Below, piece by piece: positions 30,995 through 38,367 of a DNA stretch of 38,367 nucleotides. The DNA is from an uncultured Bacilli bacterium (lineage in GTDB: Bacteria; Bacillota_I; Bacilli_A; RF39; UBA660): contig CANRDF010000011.1 of the NCBI GenBank assembly GCA_947629255.1, forward strand, positions 1 through 38,367, given 5' to 3'. Made by a program: the position numbers and the translations under genes. How positions within the stretch are numbered: position 1 is the first letter of the stretch; every line of letters begins with the position of its first letter. The notes beneath the pieces were generated by a model. It was not told the DNA's origin and ran no database searches. It saw only the letters and a list, made by a program, of their open reading frames with translations.

Positions 30995-32602
30995 TTAGAA
31001 ATAGTCATTTTTTTTAAATTTTCTGACTAATTTTTGGACTAAGCTTTTATCAAGATACGAATCTAGTTCTTCATCACTCAAGAAAAACTTGTTTTGTGAT
31101 GTGACTAAAGTATTTAAAGAACCATTTTCATCAAATACGGAAATTTGAAGTGATAAACAAAGAAGGATTCTTTTTGTTATTCCTACTAAATCTGTTTTTA
31201 ATATAAATAAATTAGAAAGAAACAAGTGTGAAATTCCTTTTTCTATCCATATCTCATAAACATTAAAGAAATTTGGAAGAAAAGATGCTGATATAACCTC
31301 TTCCGTTATGGGTAAACCATAACTTTCTATCTTTTGTATTTTTGATTTTAATACTTCATCACTCAACAATAATACCTCATTAAACATTTTACAATTTAAA
31401 GAATAATTTTTTAATAATTTATAATTGTTTTCTACTTGGTCTAAAACTGTTTTCTCTTGAAACAATAGGATATTCTGGATAAAAAAAGTTGCTGTTATTA
31501 TATTTGTAATTAAATATGGTGTTATTTTTTTTAAAAGATCTTTATCCATACATAAGATACGAAATAACTCTTCTTCTTTCAAATTATCAAAATAATTTTT
31601 GATAAAATTTAGTTTTTCTTCTACTTCTTCCATTTGCAAATTTGTTACTACTGAAATAAAATCTTGATTTTGAAAAAATGATATAGAATATTTTTGAAAT
31701 AATTCTCTTAATTTTGCTTCTTTGTTTCCATTATAGATTTCTAGTTCTTGTTCTACTTTTTCTAATATTCTTTGATTCCAAACTAAATACATGTTTTCCA
31801 TATTATCTAATATTTTTGGAGGAAGATACTTCATTTCATTTTCCGTTAATCTTAAATATCCTTTTAAGGGATGTTCTAGTTTTTTTAATAAACATTCACA
31901 AGCTTCTTGTCTTTTTAAAAATTCTTTTCGTTCATTTTTTATTTCTTTTTCTAAACTTCGATATTGATCTACAATGGCATTATAATTTTTTCTTAAACAA
32001 TTTGCTTCTTCTTTTGGAAACTGATGAATTGAAAAATCGGGGTCGTCATCTATATTACTTATAAGAATGGAATAGTAAGCAAAGAATCGAAAAGATTCTT
32101 TCTCCTCTTCGTTTAAAGAAAAAAGCATTTCCATTACAGAAGTAATTTCTTTTAAAGGCATTGGTGTTTCTTCTAAATAATCTAATAAATATTTTAGTGT
32201 AGAAGCACAGTCTTCTTCTTTTGTTTCATCTTGAAGAGTATCAAAAATATTTTGTAATTTGTCATTTTCAGAAGTATAAAAACATTGTTGTATTTTTTCT
32301 TGATTCTTTTTTCCTAATTTTTGAAAGTAAAGATAGAAACCACTCAGTTCTGAAAAATTATCTAGTAATCCTTTTTCCATGAATTCATCAATTTTAGTTG
32401 CTTTTTCTTGATAAGTATCTGGAGAATTCACAGATAAAGATGCTAGAAGTAAAGTGGCTGGATGCAAAGTATTCTCATCATTTGGTCTAAAAATATCATA
32501 AGCTAAAACTTGTTCATAATATTCTTTTAGACGAGTAAGGGGACTTATATATTCTTCTTTTAAAACTTCTTGTAACTCCTGTTTTATTTCTTCTATATTC
32601 AT
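30995..32602 (-). CDS. 535-aa helical protein of unknown function
   Basis: Not recognised. All-helical, charged, no signal peptide or membrane helix. N-terminal heptad-like stretches (IEEIKQELQEVLKEEY), a probable coiled coil near 200-240 (YRSLEKEIKNERKEFLKRQE), Leu/Phe/Ile-rich C-terminal half. Starts two bases after the stop of the 32605-33576 gene, so the two form an operon and are probably functional partners. Composition resembles the unknown protein at 20951-22708. Confidence 0.7.
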   Translation of the reverse strand: MNIEEIKQELQEVLKEEYISPLTRLKEYYEQVLAYDIFRPNDENTLHPATLLLASLSVNSPDTYQEKATKIDEFMEKGLLDNFSELSGFYLYFQKLGKKNQEKIQQCFYTSENDKLQNIFDTLQDETKEEDCASTLKYLLDYLEETPMPLKEITSVMEMLFSLNEEEKESFRFFAYYSILISNIDDDPDFSIHQFPKEEANCLRKNYNAIVDQYRSLEKEIKNERKEFLKRQEACECLLKKLEHPLKGYLRLTENEMKYLPPKILDNMENMYLVWNQRILEKVEQELEIYNGNKEAKLRELFQKYSISFFQNQDFISVVTNLQMEEVEEKLNFIKNYFDNLKEEELFRILCMDKDLLKKITPYLITNIITATFFIQNILLFQEKTVLDQVENNYKLLKNYSLNCKMFNEVLLLSDEVLKSKIQKIESYGLPITEEVISASFLPNFFNVYEIWIEKGISHLFLSNLFILKTDLVGITKRILLCLSLQISVFDENGSLNTLVTSQNKFFLSDEELDSYLDKSLVQKLVRKFKKNDYF

Positions 32603-32604
32603 TT

Positions 32605-33576
32605 TTACATTTCCCCCTTTTTTAATATTCGTTTTATTTCTTCTGTTGTTTTATATTGTTCTTCTAAATATTCTGGATTATTTGCTAATTTTTTTAAAGA
32701 TTCAAATTGACTCCAAAAAATTTCTGCTCTATTTTTTAAACTTATCGCGTATCCTCCATCATATTTATCTTTTTTGACAAAAATATAAATAATAGCATAG
32801 ATGGTTTCACTCATTCTTTTAAAAACAATTCTTTCATGAAATCCTTTGACTTCTAATAAACCATTTAATTTTTGATTATTTTGGAATGCTTTAATATTTT
32901 TAAATGTACCATTTTGAATGGATTCTATAAGTTCTAAAAAAGTTTCATAAAATTTAACATCTATTTTTTTTATATCATTTAATGCATAGGTATTTCCATA
33001 AAAAGAGTCTAGATAAATAAGTTTGTTTTCCTCTTCTTCTACTTCTAATTCTTCTTTATGATCACGGTATTGTAAAACTTTAGAAAAACGATTTCTTTTT
33101 TCTTTTAATTCGTTTATAAATTCTAATTTTTCTTCTTCTGTTAATTCTTCTTCTTGTAAAAATTCTTCTATTTCTTTCATTTCTTTTAAACATTCTGCTA
33201 AAATTAAGTTCATAAGTAAATTGTATTGAGGATTGGTTGGTTTTGGAAGAGCATGAATGTAATCTGATTCGTTTTTACAACTTTGTAAAAGATTCCAATA
33301 AAAGGTAATATCTGTTTTTTCTTCTTTTTCTGGTTTTGCAACATATTCTTCTTGTATTTCCACATTTTTTGTTATCTTTTTTTCTTCCGTTAAGTTTTGA
33401 GAACGTTCTTTAAAACTTTTTAATTCCATTGTTTTTCTTCGATAAATTTCGGCATTATGTTTTTCTATTTGGGAAATCAATTCTCGATATTCTTCGTCAC
33501 TAAGGCCATTCATATCCATATCTAAAAAAGTATCGGAAGTAATAAAAACATTGTTGTATTTCTCTTCTATATCCAT
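32605..33576 (-). CDS. 323-aa protein of unknown function, operon partner of the 535-aa protein
   Basis: Not recognised. N-terminal ~100 residues are charged and helical (GLSDEEYRELISQIEKHNAE), a Glu-rich region lies near 150-185 (FLQEEELTEEEKLEF). The C-terminal ~110 residues look like a compact alpha/beta domain: FKNIKAFQNNQKLNGLLEVKGFHERIVFKRMSETIYAIIYIFVKKD. That last part recalls a ParE/RelE- or Gp49-type toxin fold (small beta sheet with basic FKR residues), but this is only a resemblance. ATG 33576 follows AAGGGGG; the ORF-track start reads through the promoter. Strong own promoter inside a hairpin. Confidence 0.7.
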   Translation of the reverse strand: MDIEEKYNNVFITSDTFLDMDMNGLSDEEYRELISQIEKHNAEIYRRKTMELKSFKERSQNLTEEKKITKNVEIQEEYVAKPEKEEKTDITFYWNLLQSCKNESDYIHALPKPTNPQYNLLMNLILAECLKEMKEIEEFLQEEELTEEEKLEFINELKEKRNRFSKVLQYRDHKEELEVEEEENKLIYLDSFYGNTYALNDIKKIDVKFYETFLELIESIQNGTFKNIKAFQNNQKLNGLLEVKGFHERIVFKRMSETIYAIIYIFVKKDKYDGGYAISLKNRAEIFWSQFESLKKLANNPEYLEEQYKTTEEIKRILKKGEM

Positions 33577-33580
33577 ACGA

Positions 33581-33609
33581 AAAATACCCCCTTCACTGGT
33601 GGGTATTTT
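33581..33609 (-). promoter_or_regulatory. 9-bp inverted repeat spanning -10 and SD (operator or read-through terminator)
   Basis: AAAATACCC (33581-33589) and GGGTATTTT (33601-33609), perfect arms with an 11-nt spacer. On the minus strand the right arm is followed by T, so it is terminator-like for RNA coming from upstream. The left arm (minus-strand order) is the -10 region itself and the right arm contains the SD GGGGG. Confidence 0.7.
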
Positions 33610-33633
33610 AACATACTTGACTATTGATGTCAA
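33605..33633 (-). promoter_or_regulatory. Strong promoter of the 32605-30995 operon
   Basis: Minus strand TTGACA (33628-33633), 17-bp spacer, extended -10 TGtTAAAAT (-10 at 33605-33610). The start near 33598 gives a ~22-nt leader. An inverted repeat TTGAC-N7-GTCAA overlaps the -35. Confidence 0.85.
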
Positions 33634-33648
33634 ATAACTACCTATTGT

Positions 33649-35300
33649 CTATCTTACAATACATTTCTTGCCACAGAAGACTACTGCATATTCTTTTATA
33701 CTCTGTACTTTATCTAACTCTAATTCTTTATAATATCCTTTTTCTTTCATTTGATTTAATGCAACACTAGCTAAACTTTCCATTTCTTCTTCTTTATCTG
33801 CTATTTTAAATTTAAAAAATACACCCCCGTACTTCGATCAGTTTTTTCTACTAATACATCAAACCTTCCATTTCCTGCTTCCCTATTTGATTTTACAATA
33901 TAATTTGCATTTAATATAGCTCCAAAGATTCCTAACATATATCCATGATAAAAATTTTCTACTGTATCCATATAAGAAATACTTATAAGCAACTCATTTA
34001 AACTACTTTCCATAATATCTTTTCTATGTTCTTTAAAACCATCTGTAAATTTATCAATACACCTAAGAGTTTTTTCACTATCATCTAAATAATTATAGCT
34101 AATAATTTTTAAAAGTAATTCTTTCACTTCATGATTAGGTATTCTTACATATGTTTTATCCCCAAATTCATCTTTTACAATTTTATCTAACGTTAAATAG
34201 CCTGATGCAAACATTAAATTTAATATAGTGCCCAAATCTTGTTCTCTTTCAAAATCTAAATATGTTAATTTCTCATTATAACGAAATATACTACTTTCTC
34301 CTTGAATTAATTTTTCAATTTCTAGCTTATTTTCTTCATTTGTTTTATTAAGTAATTGAATAATTAATTCATTTCCTGATGTATTCATCCAATAAGACTT
34401 TAATATATGATCTTCTGCATAATTTAGGATACTCCAAGGATTATAAATGGAAGCACCCATAAAGTTATATCCATCATACATTGCTTTTACATTGCTCGTA
34501 AGTTCTAGTCCATAGTATTCAAGTAACTCTTTCGTTTCTTCTTCAGTAAAGCCGAAGGCTTCATTATAAGTAGGACTCATCATATCATAAATCTTTGGAT
34601 TATTTAAATCACTAAAAATACTTTCTTTACTGACTCTTAGAACTCCAGTCATGACTCCCATTTTTAAACTATCATTTCCCTTTAATGAACTTGATAAAAC
34701 ACTTCGTATTAAATCAATGACTTGGTCATAAACACCTTTTATATATCCTTCTTGAATAGGTACATCATATTCGTCAACTAATATAATAGTCTTTTTATGA
34801 TGATATCTTTCTAACCAATTAGATAACTGATAAATAGAATTTTTATATTCATCTTCATTTGCTTTGCCATCTCGAATATTTTTATACCTTTCAAGTTCTC
34901 CTTCATTTAATATTTCCATCAAATATTCTTTTTTAGTATAAACTTCTTGTATTTTAAAAACGAACTGATTATAAACACTTTCATATGTACTTTGTTTTAA
35001 ATCTTTAAAATCTAAAGTAATAACAGGATATGCCCCAAATTCTTTATAATATTCACTTTTTTGAATGGCAAGTCCATCAAATAAATGTTCATTCTCTTTT
35101 CTTTTATCAATATCAAAGAAATTGTCTAACATCGAAATAAACAAACTTTTTCCAAATCTTCTTGGTCTTGGATATAATACAACGTATGCTCCTTTTTCTA
35201 TTAAAGTTTCAATAGATTTTGTTTTATCAACAAAATAATAATTTTCTTCTATAAGAGTCTTAAAATTATCTATTCCAACTGGAACTCTTTTTAAATTCAT
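33649..35300 (-). pseudogene. AAA-ATPase-like / PD-(D/E)XK (PF09820-PF08011) gene, frameshifted
   Basis: The intact part (33801-35300, 499 aa) is an AAA-ATPase-like protein: Walker A PRPRRFGKSLFISML near 45, Walker B TIILVDEYDVP near 170, then the usual AFGFTEEETKELLEYYG and YDGYNF segments. The C-terminal PD-(D/E)XK domain begins with GNGRFDVLVEK but the ORF stops at FLNLK. Shifting frame there continues with FKFKIADKEEEMES, ALNQMKEKGYYKE and YAVVFCGKKCIVR to a stop at 33649, the normal end of the family. A 2-nt insertion (or 1-nt loss) in GGGGGTGTATTTTTT explains it. The E of the expected ExK motif reads K (KFK), so the nuclease would be dead even without the shift. Function in the family is unknown. 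Confidence 0.88.
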
Positions 35301-35324
35301 AAGTATCCCTTTTTTCTTATATTC

Positions 35325-35353
35325 ATTGTATCAAATATTACTTTATCATGCAA
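35325..35353 (-). promoter_or_regulatory. Promoter of the AAA-ATPase pseudogene
   Basis: Minus strand TTGCAT (35348-35353), 17-bp spacer, extended -10 TGaTACAAT (-10 at 35325-35330), so the gene may still be transcribed. Confidence 0.65.
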
Positions 35354-35389
35354 GAGACTTTGAACTAATTTCAATAAGTTGAATAATTT

Positions 35390-35793
35390 TTATAAATCAA
35401 ATTTTTTTGCAGAATACTCATTTACAATTTCCTCCTGTGGTATCACTTCATTATGTTTTTTATCATTTTCATGAAAATGATTTTACCATGATTTATCCAT
35501 GTGTGAAAGACTTACTAATTTAAAATCACTTGTTTCAAAAACATCATGTAATATGGAATCAATCGTTTCCTGTAAAAATGAATTCTCACTAAATATTGCT
35601 TCTACTCTTTGGACTTTTTGTTGCTCCTCTTCTGTACTTCTAAATAATTTTACCAGCCCAAAAGGCAAAGCAAAAATATAATGCTTTTTGCATTTTTATT
35701 GGTGTAATTTCTTTTAGATTATGAGTATACTTAGTATATTTCATTTTAATATAACAAGCTAAATCTTTTGCTTTAATTTCCAAACTTTTTCAT
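35390..35793 (-). pseudogene. Decayed Panacea / SocA-like (DUF4065) antitoxin gene
   Basis: Three pieces in order read as one Panacea-domain protein of about 134 codons. ATG 35793 with SD GTGAGG is followed by an A-run; one extra A appears to shift the frame. Frame two gives EIKAKDLACYIKMKY and ITPIKMQKALYFCFAFWAGK. A second shift leads to LVKLFRSTEEEQQKVQRVEA and FKLVSLSHMDKSW (the 61-aa ORF 35483-35668), then an in-frame TAA, then KHNEVIPQEEIVNEYSAKKF to the real end at 35390. KLQKALYF-type and LSHxDxxW-type segments are Panacea landmarks. Panacea proteins neutralise varied toxins; no intact toxin is next to it. Confidence 0.8.
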
Positions 35794-35827
35794 TCTTATA
35801 ACCTCACTTTTTAAAAAAGAATACGAA

Positions 35828-38221
35828 TCAAATTTCTGATGCGTACTCTAATAATCTCATAAACATGGAAATAAATTTAGGATCTAATCCATTCTTCTTT
35901 AACTTACGAATAGCAATTCTTTTCTTATTCATTTCCATATCACTAAAGATAATGTTAGCAATCATCTCTTTTAAAGTTGTTTTAATTGCTAAATCACTAA
36001 TAATGGAATCAATATCTTCATGAATAAATCTTACAGCATCTATTTCAATATCTTTTCCTTTACAATTAATGGATAACTGACTTGTTGTACTTACATGTTT
36101 GACTTCGACGACAAAGTCTGCATCATCAACATAACTATTTGAAGTATAAACTTCTTTATCTAAGTAAACAACTACTTCATCAGCTTTTCTTGTATTTCTA
36201 AATCTGATACGATAATCTCTAAACTCAGGTATAATTCCACTTTTTCCTTCTGTTGGTCTAATAATTACGGTAAAGTTATTTTGCAAATAATTATAATCAA
36301 TTGCAGAAGTAATGTAATATCCTTTTTCATGTAAACGAGTCACCCCATCATCTTCATATAAATTATAAATATTACTTTTACCTGGGAATATGTGAATTTC
36401 CATACTCTTTGGGGCATCTGTTACATTTCGATTTTCTTCTAAGTCAGCTAAAGGAATAATAGAACCTGATTTTGCAAATACGGGATAATCTTCATCTTTA
36501 TAGAATGTTACATATCGTTTGTCTCCAGGAAACTTTTTCCCAGTTTTAAAATCATACCAAGTTCCTGCAGGTAAGTAAACACGATGGACGGTTCGATTCA
36601 TTAGTACATCTTTTGGAGAAGTAATTGGGGATACTAATAACTCGGAACCAAAAAGATATTCATTCTTATGATCTGGTTCATCATATAAAGCTGGATTATT
36701 ATAATAAATAGGTTGTATTAATGGAAGTCCTGTCTTATGATATTTATATGCTTCTGTATAAAGATATGGAATAAAGCGATGTCTTAAATTCATATAGTAT
36801 TTGACAATCTCTAAAGTTTTAACATCCCATTTCCATGGTTCTCTTTTATAGTATTTTCCCCCTTTACTTGCTAAACGAAATATTGGACTAAATGTTCCGA
36901 GTTCCACATAACGAACGTAAAGATCAGAGTCTTCCATACCGCCTAGATATCCCCCAATATCATGACTCCACCAAGTAAGTCCTTTATTAGAAGCCATCGA
37001 ATTAAAGTATGGTAATATTTTTAAAGTACTCCATGAGACAAGAGTATTCCCGCTGTAAAGAACAGGATACCTATGACTTGCAAGTAAACTATTTTTTGCA
37101 AGAACTAAACCTCTTTTTTCATCTGATTTTTTATAGTTTTCAAAATGATACCTTGTTAAAGCTCGAGGTGTATAAACATCTTTTGGATTATTATAATCAA
37201 GCCAAAAGAAATCAACACCCTTTTGTTCCAAAGGATTAATTAAATAATGAAAATAACAAGTAAGTAAAAACTTATCAAAAATATTAAATGGTATCGTTCT
37301 TTTATCTGTTAATCCTAAAGATCTTGCAATAATCTCATATCCATCTTCATGAGGCATAATACCTTCACTAGGATTGATTAAAAGACCAAGTTTTACACCT
37401 CTTTCATGTAAGTATTTGACAAAATAATCTGGATCACTAAATAAATTACGATTAAAAGTAAATCCTGTTTTATATTTCGATAAATCTCTTCCATCTTTTA
37501 AATGCCAAAATTCATCAAGTAATAAAACTGATACAGGTATCTCATGTTTATTAAAGTTTTGTAATAAATCATCAATATCATTAAAGTTATAAATTTCACT
37601 TTTATTCCACCATACTCCAAGAGCATATCGAGGAATTAAAGCAGGATATCCAGTCAATTCAAAATAATCTTTTAAACACAATCCAAAATCTCTTCGATAC
37701 ATAAAAACATAAGTATCAATTCTAGGAATTGTTGGGGGAATTAAAAAACCATCTTGATTGACAATCATCGATTTACTATCATCAATAGATACAAAACCAT
37801 CAACAGAATATAATCCCTTTTGATAATCAGGTTTATCTAAGTTAATCCCTAATCCAGATGTTTTAAAATTACGTACTTCTTTATTTTTCATTTGCCAAGT
37901 TTTATCTGTATTTAATAAATAAATTTCAATATTTAAAGATTCAAATGGTTTTTCTTTTTGATATTTTAACATAAAGTAATCTGTTGTTATTTCTAAGTTT
38001 TTATCATCTTGATTGACTTTAAACTGAGGTACAGGAAAATTACGATTTTGAACTTGTTCTGTTAAATCATCAAAAAACATTCCATCTTTATTATATTCGA
38101 GTCTTACAAGTCTTGGTGTAAGAACTGTAATACGATAAGTAGCCCCTTGAAAGATAGCTTCAGGTTTACTTTTCGCATTATTATAATCTGCTTTAAAATG
38201 TACATCTAATCCCGTATTCAT
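35828..38221 (-). CDS. Glycoside hydrolase family 31 alpha-glucosidase
   Basis: 797 aa. N-terminal beta-sandwich, then the (beta/alpha)8 barrel: ALGVWWNKSEIYNFNDIDDL near 207, VLLLDEFWHLKDG near 235, the nucleophile Asp in FFWLDYNNP near 343, then SWSTLKILPYFNSMASNKG and WWSHDIGGYLGGMEDSDLYVRY, RLASKGGKYYKREPW near 455. C-terminal beta domains include YEDDGVTRLHEKGYY (DUF5110-like), then a short helical tail (KRIAIRKLKKNGLDPKFIS) not usual in the family. No signal peptide, so cytoplasmic. Likely substrate: alpha-glucosides or oligosaccharides; the exact linkage cannot be read. Perfect SD AGGAGGTGA. Single gene, no transporter adjacent. Confidence 0.92.
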   Translation of the reverse strand: MNTGLDVHFKADYNNAKSKPEAIFQGATYRITVLTPRLVRLEYNKDGMFFDDLTEQVQNRNFPVPQFKVNQDDKNLEITTDYFMLKYQKEKPFESLNIEIYLLNTDKTWQMKNKEVRNFKTSGLGINLDKPDYQKGLYSVDGFVSIDDSKSMIVNQDGFLIPPTIPRIDTYVFMYRRDFGLCLKDYFELTGYPALIPRYALGVWWNKSEIYNFNDIDDLLQNFNKHEIPVSVLLLDEFWHLKDGRDLSKYKTGFTFNRNLFSDPDYFVKYLHERGVKLGLLINPSEGIMPHEDGYEIIARSLGLTDKRTIPFNIFDKFLLTCYFHYLINPLEQKGVDFFWLDYNNPKDVYTPRALTRYHFENYKKSDEKRGLVLAKNSLLASHRYPVLYSGNTLVSWSTLKILPYFNSMASNKGLTWWSHDIGGYLGGMEDSDLYVRYVELGTFSPIFRLASKGGKYYKREPWKWDVKTLEIVKYYMNLRHRFIPYLYTEAYKYHKTGLPLIQPIYYNNPALYDEPDHKNEYLFGSELLVSPITSPKDVLMNRTVHRVYLPAGTWYDFKTGKKFPGDKRYVTFYKDEDYPVFAKSGSIIPLADLEENRNVTDAPKSMEIHIFPGKSNIYNLYEDDGVTRLHEKGYYITSAIDYNYLQNNFTVIIRPTEGKSGIIPEFRDYRIRFRNTRKADEVVVYLDKEVYTSNSYVDDADFVVEVKHVSTTSQLSINCKGKDIEIDAVRFIHEDIDSIISDLAIKTTLKEMIANIIFSDMEMNKKRIAIRKLKKNGLDPKFISMFMRLLEYASEI

Positions 38222-38310
38222 AAGTCACCTCCTATTTATTCTTTTTACACAAAGAAGACGATTGGTTATAACCGTCTTTCATACATATTTATTTTTCAAT
38301 TGTTGATAAC

Positions 38311-38367
38311 TCACCGGGGAGCCGGGACGAACATCCGCCCGTCCAACGGCTCATGACTACCCCGCCG
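38311..38367. other. GC-rich edge segment with long hairpin potential
   Basis: The last ~57 bp are far more GC-rich than the rest of the window. GAGCCG+GGACG (38320-38330 region) pairs with CGTCC+CGGCTC across a 10-nt loop with an AA bulge, and outer CGGGG pairs with CCCCG. In an AT-rich genome this suggests a structured RNA or a repeat, or a foreign or chimeric sequence join at the contig end. No Rfam-like motif was recognised. Confidence 0.5.

Noticed and set aside
35483-35668. Independent 61-aa gene
   Set aside because: It is the middle fragment of the Panacea pseudogene; matching sequence continues in other frames or past a stop on both sides.
38239-38275. Hairpin AAGACG...CGTCTT upstream of the GH31 gene as a terminator
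   Set aside because: Only a 6-bp stem with poor U-runs on both strands.
38311-38367. ZTP riboswitch or group II intron domain V
   Set aside because: CACCGGGGAGCC and the GAGCCG...CGGCTC stem look superficially similar, but the other conserved parts (GUGACUGGCG upstream; a GNRA-capped domain V) are missing.

Overview
The window is a stretch of AT-rich chromosome from a low-GC Gram-positive bacterium. It most resembles the Bacilli lineages near the Mollicutes and Erysipelotrichia that live in animal guts; this placement is an inference from gene content. Supporting signs are strong AGGAGG/GGTGAT ribosome binding sites, GTG and TTG starts, an AspRS gene with a T-box leader, a YtxG/YtxH-type pair, a Cse60-like and a CotY/CotZ-like spore protein, a class B sortase and PD-(D/E)XK 'Rpn' family genes. 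TGA is read as stop throughout, so the code is not the Mycoplasma code. Most genes are on the minus strand in short operons separated by clear hairpin terminators.

Layout. 1-117: a consensus minus-strand promoter and hairpin belonging to something off the left edge. 163-3.7 kb: recX, then a two-gene redox operon (CrtI-like FAD oxidoreductase and a flavin/2Fe-2S reductase). 3.7-8.1 kb: an Rpn-family nuclease gene, a ferritin-like protein, tmk with an RsmB/RsmF-type methyltransferase, a short-chain dehydrogenase and a DUF1292-like protein. 8.1-13.2 kb: a large coiled-coil membrane protein, a CotY/CotZ-like coat protein behind a sigma-K-like promoter, a membrane-tethered orphan PTS EIIB-like domain, a small unknown, a RodA/FtsW (SEDS) protein and a small Gly/Pro/Tyr-rich protein. 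13.4-16.9 kb: a lipoprotein / acidic protein / YtxG-like / YtxH-like operon, trmB and a small coiled-coil protein. 16.9-20.9 kb: an AlbA_2/HATPase protein with a seven-residue tandem repeat, a MurJ/YtgP flippase behind a Cse60-like gene, and an InlB-B-repeat membrane protein. 20.9-28.2 kb: an unknown 585-aa protein divergent from a class B sortase with a 270-aa cytoplasmic extension, a GT2-TPR glycosyltransferase overlapping the sortase tail to tail, a Pro-rich single-pass Ig-like protein and a GH3 hexosaminidase. 28.2-31 kb: an archaeal-type AspRS under a T-box with a predicted GAC specifier, then a second Rpn-family gene behind a 300-bp palindrome-rich leader. 31-35.8 kb: two unknown proteins as an operon, a frameshifted AAA-ATPase/PD-(D/E)XK gene and a decayed Panacea (SocA-like antitoxin) gene. 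35.8-38.2 kb: a GH31 alpha-glucosidase. The last ~60 bp are abruptly GC-rich and can fold into a long hairpin.

Theme: much of the window concerns the cell envelope (SEDS polymerase, MurJ, NagZ-like GH3, sortase B, Ig-like and lipoprotein surface proteins), mixed with housekeeping RNA and nucleotide enzymes and a small zone of accessory, partly dead genes near 30-36 kb. The points most worth following are the sortase fusion, the phased TTCGACAA repeats upstream of both Rpn genes, the promoter embedded in a hairpin at 33.6 kb, and the pseudogene pair.
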